In this document: piece after piece, positions 7,686 through 13,663 of the stretch
Position numbering within the stretch: the first letter of the stretch is position 1
Layout of the letters: every line of letters begins with the position of its first letter
Source of the DNA: Pseudomonadota bacterium
GTDB lineage: Bacteria; Desulfobacterota; Desulfobacteria; Desulfobacterales; RPRI01
Assembly (NCBI GenBank): GCA_018830925.1
Contig: JAHJRK010000055.1
Coordinates: 1-18,487, forward strand
DNA length: 18,487 nt
Direction: 5' to 3'
Translations under genes and position numbers: made by a program
Notes under the pieces: generated by a model
The model's input: the letters and a program-made list of their open reading frames with translations, nothing else
What the model was told of the DNA's origin: nothing
Database searches by the model: none

Positions 7686-8144
7686 ATGGAAAATACCCTT
7701 ACTATCCGTTTTTTACGCTTAAGGCCGGACAGGGATGCCGACATTCCTTTTCCGCGCTACATGACTGAGCTTTCAGCGGGCATGGATGTCTGCGCGGCCG
7801 TTGAAAAAGAACTTGTTCTGGAACACGGAGAGATTGCTCTTATTCCGACAGGTCTTGCGGTTGCGATCCCGGCGGGATTTGAGATTGAAGTGCGCCCGAG
7901 AAGCGGACTGGCGGTAAAACACGGAATAGGCATCATTAATTCTCCCGGCACAATAGATGCGGATTACCGCGGTGAAATAATGATAGCGGTAATCAACCAC
8001 GGAAAAAACAGCTACACTTTCAGGCGCGGCGACAGGATCGCCCAGATGCTGGTAAAAAAGGTTTATCAGGCTGAAATCGAGATAGCGGAACAATTGGAAG
8101 AGACGGTACGCGGCAAAGGCGGTTTCGGCCATACCGGATTATGA
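7686..8144 (+). CDS. dut: dUTP diphosphatase (dUTPase)
   Basis: A trimeric dUTPase that hydrolyses dUTP to dUMP, keeping uracil out of DNA and feeding dTMP synthesis. All five motifs are visible with ATG 7686 as residue 1: AGMDVCAA (31-38), PRSGLAVKHG (71-80), GTIDADYRGE (88-97, with the catalytic Asp at 91), RRGDRIAQMLV and the C-terminal arm RGKGGFGHTG. The product is 152 residues, normal for the family. An alternative TTG start at 7680 overlaps the upstream TGA (TTGA) and would add two residues; neither has a strong Shine-Dalgarno, so translation is probably coupled to the peptidase gene. Confidence 0.95.
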   Translation: MENTLTIRFLRLRPDRDADIPFPRYMTELSAGMDVCAAVEKELVLEHGEIALIPTGLAVAIPAGFEIEVRPRSGLAVKHGIGIINSPGTIDADYRGEIMIAVINHGKNSYTFRRGDRIAQMLVKKVYQAEIEIAEQLEETVRGKGGFGHTGL

Positions 8145-8145
8145 T

Positions 8146-8964
8146 ATGAATAAAAAGAGCTCCTCTCCTGAAGCAGGCAATTCATCCGATATCACCCTGT
8201 GCATGCTGTCAAGCGGAAGCAAAGGCAATTCCATTTATATTTCGGACGGCGTTACATCCGTTCTCATTGATGCCGGATTATCCGGTATTGAAATTGAACG
8301 GAGGATGAAATCAAAGGGTCTTTCACCTGAAGATCTCGACGCGATTGTCGTATCCCATGAACATGCCGACCATATTCATGGAGTCGGTGTTCTTTCCCGG
8401 CGTTTTGCCGTACCTGTATATATAAGCCGCAAAACATATAAAGCCGCGTCACCGTTTCTCGGCAAAATCGAAGAAGTCAGAACATTCGAATGCGGTTTTG
8501 GTTTTATGATAGACAATGTTTCTTTTCACCCTTTTTCAGTATCCCATGACGCCGAAGATACATCCGGTTTTACGGTTTCGAAAAACGGCACGAAAATCGG
8601 AATCGCAACAGATCTTGGAATTGCAACCACAATGGTAAAAGAACATCTCAGAAAATGTTCCGTGCTGGTTCTGGAAGCCAATCATGATCCCGACATGCTT
8701 GCAAACGGCCCGTATCCATGGCCTTTAAAGCAGCGAATCAGAAGCAGGACAGGCCATTTGTCAAACGAGGAATCAAGAGCTCTGTTGCAGGAACTTCAGC
8801 ACGACAACCTTGAACGTGTCATACTCTCCCACATAAGCGAGACGAACAACACGCCCGAAACAGCAATGAGGGTTGTCGGCCAGGCCATGACATGCCGCGG
8901 TGCCAGGCTTGATGCTGCGGGTCAGTATGATGCCGGGAATCTTATCTGTATACAGGAGAGATGA
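8146..8964 (+). CDS. Metallo-beta-lactamase-fold hydrolase, YycJ/WalJ-like
   Basis: A 272-residue cytoplasmic MBL-fold protein. The metal motif HEHADH is at residues 71-76. The N-terminal LSSGSKGNSIYI, the central FSVSHDAEDTSGF, VLEANHD and the C-terminal LSHISETNNTPE are typical of the YycJ/WalJ group. Members of this group are metal-dependent hydrolases/nucleases, and in Bacillus WalJ influences genome integrity; the substrate here is unknown. It begins 1 nt after dut. The first 14 residues (KKSSSPEAGNSSD) look like a loose extension, and Met20 would be an alternative start. It is the last gene of the operon and ends only 8 nt from the converging ferritin-like gene. Confidence 0.88.
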   Translation: MNKKSSSPEAGNSSDITLCMLSSGSKGNSIYISDGVTSVLIDAGLSGIEIERRMKSKGLSPEDLDAIVVSHEHADHIHGVGVLSRRFAVPVYISRKTYKAASPFLGKIEEVRTFECGFGFMIDNVSFHPFSVSHDAEDTSGFTVSKNGTKIGIATDLGIATTMVKEHLRKCSVLVLEANHDPDMLANGPYPWPLKQRIRSRTGHLSNEESRALLQELQHDNLERVILSHISETNNTPETAMRVVGQAMTCRGARLDAAGQYDAGNLICIQER

Positions 8965-8972
8965 CAAAATCT

Positions 8973-9839
8973 CTACCTGCTTTTAAGAGCTTCAATCCAT
9001 TCCTTTATTTCTGCTTCTTCGTACTCTTCCTGGTTTACTGTAAGCTCAATATTAATGGCGAGTCCGGCATGTTTTTTTATTTCATCTCCGATCTGCAGCG
9101 CGATGTGATCCACTCGTGTTTTCTCCAAATCCGCTGCGGCATTCTTCAAAGCTTCGGCAAGAGAAGCGCCGAGATCCAGTTTATCCGTTTTGAACATTGG
9201 ATTTATTCCGTTTGCGGCGACTTCTTCGGCAACGTGAGCGAGCTGTTTCATTTTTGTCATTGAAAAATCCATTATTTGCCATCCTGTCTTCGCGTCTTTC
9301 TGAAAAATCCAGGCATTCCTTATGCCCTGAAGCATCTGAGTGTATTTGTTTTTTATGATTTCCTGCAAGCGACTTATAAATTCGGGAGGGAGCTTGTTTC
9401 CGGCCCCCGGTTTCCCTGATGCCTCATCAGGTGTCAACTTATTTAAAATTTTATTGAACTTTCCGGCATGCACTTTGGATTCCCATGCTTCCCTTTCAAG
9501 AACCCGCTTGATATGCGGATCATCTACCCTGCCGGCTTCTTCCTTATAATGGGGAATAAGCTTATTTTCGTAATCAATATAGGATTTAAACATTGTTGAG
9601 CGGTTTGCAGGATCAAAAGGATAGGGAGCCGGCTTCATATCCGGTTCTCCGCCAAGCTGCCCTATAATCATTCCAAGCCAGTGCATATGCCACATCTCTT
9701 CCCTGGCGCGCGAAAGGAGGCTTGCGCCTGTCGGAGTATCCTCTCCCTCCTGGTAACCATGAACAATGTATCTGAGAACAGCCGCGTGTTCGTCCGCAAG
9801 GTCTCTGTTTAACATCCGAATCAATTCTTTATTATCCAT
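8973..9839 (-). CDS. Ferritin-like / bacterioferritin-related protein with a duplicated, degenerate second half
   Basis: A 288-residue, all-helical cytoplasmic protein. Residues 1-135 resemble a ferritin-like di-iron bundle: Glu17 in DLADEHAAVLRYIVHGYQ corresponds to Bfr Glu18, and E48-M-W-H51 followed by LGMIIGQLGGEP corresponds to the Bfr ExxH helix. A later helix EREAWESKVHAGKF offers further ligands. Residues about 150-260 repeat the spacing (MKQLAHVAEEVAANGINP), but the ExxH positions read K and Q, so this half probably does not bind metal. The ATG at 9837-9839 is preceded by a good AGAGGAG. Role (iron storage, oxygen detoxification or another oxidation) is not decided by sequence. A weak promoter candidate (TTGACG, 16 nt, AATAGT) lies upstream. 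It converges on the MBL gene with no terminator visible. Confidence 0.75.
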   Translation of the reverse strand: MDNKELIRMLNRDLADEHAAVLRYIVHGYQEGEDTPTGASLLSRAREEMWHMHWLGMIIGQLGGEPDMKPAPYPFDPANRSTMFKSYIDYENKLIPHYKEEAGRVDDPHIKRVLEREAWESKVHAGKFNKILNKLTPDEASGKPGAGNKLPPEFISRLQEIIKNKYTQMLQGIRNAWIFQKDAKTGWQIMDFSMTKMKQLAHVAEEVAANGINPMFKTDKLDLGASLAEALKNAAADLEKTRVDHIALQIGDEIKKHAGLAINIELTVNQEEYEEAEIKEWIEALKSR

Positions 9840-9865
9840 CTCGAAGTCTCCTCTTTGTTTTTTTG

Positions 9866-9988
9866 TTAAAACTTAAAATCGGCCTGTTGATGCCATTCCT
9901 TCATGTAAATGTGTTCGCAGACTATTCCTGCGTTTCCGATCTCGTCAAGGTCTGAATGTAATAAACGCGGATTGACATCTGATAGGAA
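9866..9988 (-). pseudogene. Possible C-terminal remnant of a small coding sequence
   Basis: In the 189-bp gap between the HEAT gene and the ferritin-like gene, the minus strand holds a 40-codon open frame ending in TAA (9866-9868). Its translation is strikingly protein-like, for example DLDEIGNAGIVCEHIYMKEW, but there is no usable start codon. A second minus-strand frame just upstream reads ITNEDDSYQMSIRVYYIQ, so a frameshift near 9940-9960 could have split one small gene. The family is not recognised. It could also be chance. Confidence 0.25.
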
Positions 9989-10028
9989 TCATCTTCATTT
10001 GTTATGCGGCATTAATGGTCTGTCATCG

Positions 10029-12281
10029 TTAGATATTGAGCTTCGGTATCGCTTCTGTCTTTTTCTTTCTGATAGATTCCAGAGCTCTGGCGGCGGCGGT
10101 TTTTACATTTTCCGGATAAGAGCTGACGCGAAAAAATGATTTTGATTCGGAAATTTCGGAAAGAGCGGGTATCGCTTCCGGGGAACCAATGTCGCCAAGG
10201 GCGACACAGATTTTCTCTTCCATCTGGATTCGGGCGGCCGTGGTCACAAAGGGTCTGGTTATGAGTATATTCAGAAGATCAGGCACAATGTCTGCGGCTT
10301 TTGCGTTGCCGAGTGCCTCGATGAGTCTCAGCTTGAATTTTTCATCCGCGCCATTCAATGCGGTAATAAGCAGCTGCCCTCTTCGCTTTCCTCCGGTCCG
10401 GGAAATACTTTTTAAAGCTTCGTGCCGCAGTCGCTCGTTTTCATGCCGCAGAAGCGGCTGAAGCGCTCCGGCGCTTTCTTCATTGCCAATTTGTCCCAGT
10501 ATATAGGCCATATTCCACAAGTAATGCCATGGCGCGTTTTCATTGATACGTTCCCGTACAAGAGGGATTGCTCTTTGTCCGGTTCCGATAATCAGGTGCA
10601 TAATACGCACGCGCTCGTTGCCGTCTGAGTTTTCCTCAAGAGTATCAAGCATATGCTTTATAGTGATATCACCAAACATCAATAATATTTTGCCAGCGTC
10701 ATCCTTTTTATCATGCTCATTGGTATTGAATTCTTTGAAAAGAAGGGTGATATTCTCTTCAGTTGCCAGATTTAGGATAAGCTGCGCACTGACCTCATGT
10801 ATCGCGTCATTCTTTTCCAGCGTGCCGGAATTAATGTCGTTGAACATATCAAGAAGCGGGATTGTTTCAGCATAACGCAGTTGATTGATAAAATCCTGCG
10901 CGATGTTCTGCAAGTAATTACAAACAGTCTTATAGACCGGGGTTACCGATGTTTCGATTTTGATCCATTCGATTAATCGTCCGGACAAGCTTTCGATCAT
11001 TTCTCTTTTACGTTCAGGCGGAAGACTCTCAATTATATCGGTCAATGCTTTGGCGGCGTGAGCACGCACATCAGCTTTTTCACTGAAAAGATTATCGACC
11101 AGATGGCGGATGATCTTTTCCATCGTTTCCTGTTCTTTGTGAGCGATGAGCTGTTCGATAATCTTGGGCAGGATCGACATTAACGGTTTATCGAGCAGAG
11201 TCTTTTCATTTTCTTTCAGGTTTAAGCTCATTTTTTCTGAAACCCGAATAAGCTTGTTTTTAAAATCGCTCTTTTTCTGACTATCGGCACCGCTTTGAGC
11301 TGTGCCCTCGCCGTTTATACCAATACTTCCATCACCTTGACCTCTGCCGGTTTGACCTGTGCCTGCTTCACTCTGACCATCACTGGCTCCTCCTTCTCCT
11401 GTTTTTTGTATTTCGTAATATTTAATCTCATCAAGTTTGCTGATAAGATATTGCCGAAGTACTCCGCCGAAAAGATGTTCCATGTTCTGTGTTGTCAATT
11501 CGAGAGCCATGTCAGGATCCGCGGTGACGATAGCTTCCCCGATTCGATTTGATATATTTTCCTTATCTTCTTGCATCAGGGAGCCGGCAACCTTGTCCAA
11601 AAGGCCGACCATGTTCCCCAGGCTTTCAGTAAGCTGATTATCAGACAAAGAACCTTTCTGCGCCATAAGTTGTTTTAAGCCGGTCTGGAAAGCCTGTGAT
11701 AACCGTTCAGGGTCTTTGGCCATTTCCTGAAGTTTCTGAGGATCGGCCGATAGCTCCGGATTAGTACTTATAAAGAACTCGGCAATCTGATCATCTTTGA
11801 TATCAAGACTCGATATGATTTTGTGATCTTTATCCATCGCCACATATACTTTTTGATCCAGATAAATGTGAGTTATATTATTTTCAGCCAGAATCTGGGG
11901 CAGGCCGCCCTCGCTTTTTATCACATCCGGCTTTCTGGAAAGTATTTCGGTGAAGGTGCTGAGTTCTGCCTTTTCCAGTCCTTTATCAAAAGAGATACTT
12001 TTGAGGCCAAAACCAAGAAGAATGTTCAGTAGCGCCGTAACCTGAATTTTCTCCTGGTCTTTCTGATTTAAAGGATTGCCGCAGATAAGAATGCTTTTTT
12101 CTGATTCGGCAAAGACTATCGGGTTTTCCCGGGCAAGCATTTCCTGAAAGGCCTGATGAAGTCTTTCGATGGTGCTGATGATCGTGGCGCTGGTGGGAGG
12201 ATAGAGCCGCACATTCTTTATGGCGGTATTCATAATGACCAGTGCATCCAGAGATTTTTGCTTTATATCTGTATCTGCCAT
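10029..12281 (-). CDS. HEAT-repeat protein with N-terminal 'LYPP' domain
   Basis: A 750-residue, soluble, acidic, helical protein with no signal peptide. Residues 1 to about 165 form a domain that opens with MNTAIKNVRLYPPTSATI, a motif also seen at the start of other HEAT/HD-type proteins in Desulfobacterota and Geobacter relatives. A helical region follows, then a Gly/Ser/Gln-rich linker at about 293-335 (GEGGASDGQSEAGTGQTGRG). Residues from about 370 to the end are HEAT-like repeats (for example YLWNMAYILGQIGNEESAGAL, LRLIEALGNAKAADIVPDLL, ICVALGDIGSPEAIPAL). Such proteins are scaffolds; the partner is unknown. ATG 12279-12281 has a purine-rich GAGAGAAG ahead and a strong promoter 125 nt upstream. 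The function is not assigned. Confidence 0.8.
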   Translation of the reverse strand: MADTDIKQKSLDALVIMNTAIKNVRLYPPTSATIISTIERLHQAFQEMLARENPIVFAESEKSILICGNPLNQKDQEKIQVTALLNILLGFGLKSISFDKGLEKAELSTFTEILSRKPDVIKSEGGLPQILAENNITHIYLDQKVYVAMDKDHKIISSLDIKDDQIAEFFISTNPELSADPQKLQEMAKDPERLSQAFQTGLKQLMAQKGSLSDNQLTESLGNMVGLLDKVAGSLMQEDKENISNRIGEAIVTADPDMALELTTQNMEHLFGGVLRQYLISKLDEIKYYEIQKTGEGGASDGQSEAGTGQTGRGQGDGSIGINGEGTAQSGADSQKKSDFKNKLIRVSEKMSLNLKENEKTLLDKPLMSILPKIIEQLIAHKEQETMEKIIRHLVDNLFSEKADVRAHAAKALTDIIESLPPERKREMIESLSGRLIEWIKIETSVTPVYKTVCNYLQNIAQDFINQLRYAETIPLLDMFNDINSGTLEKNDAIHEVSAQLILNLATEENITLLFKEFNTNEHDKKDDAGKILLMFGDITIKHMLDTLEENSDGNERVRIMHLIIGTGQRAIPLVRERINENAPWHYLWNMAYILGQIGNEESAGALQPLLRHENERLRHEALKSISRTGGKRRGQLLITALNGADEKFKLRLIEALGNAKAADIVPDLLNILITRPFVTTAARIQMEEKICVALGDIGSPEAIPALSEISESKSFFRVSSYPENVKTAAARALESIRKKKTEAIPKLNI

Positions 12282-12405
12282 TATCTTCTCTCTATAAGAG
12301 TTGAAGAGGTCCTTTTATTTGCCATGGCCATTGTGTTGCTATCTTCGTTATCTTTTTTTTCCTCACTGCCAATATTTCATCAGATGATTCTGTGCTATCT
12401 CTCTT

Positions 12406-12434
12406 ATAATAGGAAAAGAACGATTGCGTGTCAA
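12406..12434 (-). promoter_or_regulatory. Near-consensus sigma70 promoter of the HEAT-repeat gene
   Basis: Read on the minus strand, TTGACA (12429-12434) is a perfect -35 box and TATTAT (12406-12411) matches the -10 consensus at 5 of 6 positions, with an ideal 17-nt spacer. Transcription would start near 12399, giving a leader of about 115 nt before the ATG at 12281. This is the best promoter match in the window and implies the gene is well expressed without an activator. Confidence 0.75.
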
Positions 12435-12527
12435 GGGGATATCATCTGCAAGATATTATGGTTATTGATGAATTGCATAGTGATAAATTCATAACGTTCA
12501 AAAGTTGTGGCATATCCCTTTTACTGA

Positions 12528-12588
12528 GTTACCCACAAGCCTCGCCAGCCGGATGAAAAACGGATTCGCGAGCTGGGTTGCGGATAAC
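12528..12588. repeat. Large imperfect inverted repeat, probable dispersed repeat
   Basis: GTTACCCACAAGCCTCGC (12528-12545) pairs, with two mismatches and a 3-nt bulge, with the arm at 12568-12588 ending GGATAAC; the 22-nt loop has its own CCG/CGG pairing. The next bases (AGCCGGCGGGCT, 12604-12615) are again self-complementary. GC content is higher than in the flanks. No terminator T-run follows in either direction. It resembles an intergenic repeat unit rather than a gene end, but no second copy is present in the window. Confidence 0.4.
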
Positions 12589-12660
12589 CCAATACGCTGA
12601 ATAAGCCGGCGGGCTGAAAATGGTTTTTGATAAAATCATGATCTCTCTTTACCCTGTGCC

Positions 12661-12703
12661 AGGTAAGCGAAAATGAAATGAAACAATCATTTGGCGTTCA
12701 CCT
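12661..12703. other. Stem-loop downstream of the DUF374 gene
   Basis: The arms 12661-12676 (AGGTAAGCGAAAATGA) and 12687-12703 (TCATTTGGCGTTCACCT) are complementary except for two mismatches and one bulge, with a 10-nt loop. It lies 24 nt beyond the stop of the minus-strand acyltransferase gene and could protect its mRNA 3' end. It lacks the T-tract of an intrinsic terminator. Confidence 0.35.
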
Positions 12704-12726
12704 GATATGGCCCCGAGAGCCCCGCC

Positions 12727-13434
12727 TTATCCGTTATACCCGGTGATCTTATCCACATTATCGGTTATTTCGTTGAAGATTTTTTCAGTTCTAACCCGCA
12801 GGTTTTCGATCTCTTCTTCAGAAATATCCTTCGGAATGATGAAAGGGTCGTGAAATTCGATGACTACCGTGCTGAATGGATACGGAATTATGGTCTTATC
12901 CCATGCCTTGTGAAAAGTTATAACCTTTGTGCCGGAACAGGCTATCGGTATGAAATATGAACCGGTCTGCTTTGCAAGCACAAGCATTCCCTTCTTCAGT
13001 ATGCGGGCAGGCCCCCTCGGACCGTCAACGGCGGTGCCGCAGAATTTCGGCGCTCCTCCCTTATTCATATAATCGATCATCGCAAGAAGCGCTTCTCCTC
13101 CTCCTTTCGAAGAAGAACCGCGGACAGAATCATATCCGAAGCGCTTTCCGACACGGGCGACAAGCTCTCCGTCCTTGCTCCGGCTTACCATCGCAACGCC
13201 GTTTTTAATATTCCGGAAGAAATAAAAGAGGAATACAGCGTGCCTGTGCCAGGAGGCCACAACGATATTCCCCTTATCCTTGTTGTTCAGAAAATATTCC
13301 TCATAGATCTGCCTGTTTATTATTTTGACGCGGACTGTTCCGAACCACAGCCGGATAAGCCACAATGCAATCCAGGAAAGAACAGAGATTCTAATCCGCT
13401 CCTTGAATGTTAAGTCTTTTATAAATTCAGCCAT
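12727..13434 (-). CDS. DUF374 lysophospholipid acyltransferase-like protein
   Basis: A 235-residue membrane-associated protein of the DUF374/LPLAT superfamily, which transfers acyl chains to lipid acceptors such as lipid A precursors or lysophospholipids. Visible landmarks are the N-terminal hydrophobic helix (about 16-32), the active-site-like SWHRHAVFLFYFF (W62-H63), SRSKDGE (84-90), RGSSSKGG (105-112) and DGPRGPARILKKG (137-149), all characteristic of DUF374. The start ATG 13432-13434 has ACGGAG upstream. It is divergent from the ydbH-type gene 229 bp away, so an envelope-lipid role is consistent with context. The true acceptor is unknown; in related bacteria DUF374 genes often sit among lipopolysaccharide genes. 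Confidence 0.88.
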   Translation of the reverse strand: MAEFIKDLTFKERIRISVLSWIALWLIRLWFGTVRVKIINRQIYEEYFLNNKDKGNIVVASWHRHAVFLFYFFRNIKNGVAMVSRSKDGELVARVGKRFGYDSVRGSSSKGGGEALLAMIDYMNKGGAPKFCGTAVDGPRGPARILKKGMLVLAKQTGSYFIPIACSGTKVITFHKAWDKTIIPYPFSTVVIEFHDPFIIPKDISEEEIENLRVRTEKIFNEITDNVDKITGYNG

Positions 13435-13663
13435 TAATTCTCCGTTACATGATTCATCGTGCGAAATCTTTGCATAACAACCGAAGAATCAGATATCATA
13501 CATTTTGATGTCAATAAATCCTTTTTATTTATGGATCATCTTAAAAGAGTTGGTGATCCAGACTATTTGGGAGAAGAACCTTATTCATTGATGATTTTAC
13601 TTATGGTTTAATTTTAAAAATTGATATATTATCAAAGGAACCAACATGGAGTAACTTGCTGTA
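13435..13663. promoter_or_regulatory. Divergent intergenic region
   Basis: This 229-bp AT-rich region must hold promoters for the DUF374 gene (leftward) and the ydbH-type gene (rightward). Leftward, a perfect TTGACA (13507-13512, minus strand) has only a poor -10 partner. Rightward, the stretch 13605-13635 is very AT-rich (ATTGATATATTATC) but no confident pair can be chosen. The inverted repeat GGATCA-15 nt-TGATCC (13533-13559) could be an operator. A two-codon frame ATG-GAG-TAA (13646-13654) lies just before the ydbH start. Confidence 0.3.

Larger units (their letters stand above)
12282..12726. other. 445-bp gap between the HEAT gene and the acyltransferase gene
   Basis: No convincing gene was found in this stretch. 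It holds the HEAT-gene promoter (12406-12434), a large imperfect inverted repeat (12528-12588) and a second AT-rich stem-loop (12661-12703). The part from about 12490 to 12610 has an open plus-strand stretch (SLASRMKNGFASWVADNPIR) without a ribosome-binding site and may belong to a dispersed repeat. Confidence 0.5.

Noticed and set aside
8957..8974. AGAGAT/ATCTCT hairpin at the MBL/ferritin junction as a bidirectional terminator
   Set aside because: Only six base pairs, low GC and no T-tract on either strand.
8961..9263. 100-codon plus-strand frame opposite the ferritin-like gene
   Set aside because: It is the antisense shadow of a well-supported gene, with Phe/Cys-rich composition and no family match.
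12156..12494. 112-codon plus-strand frame across the HEAT gene start and the gap
   Set aside because: It begins antisense to the HEAT gene, runs through its promoter, and has no ribosome-binding site or recognisable domain.
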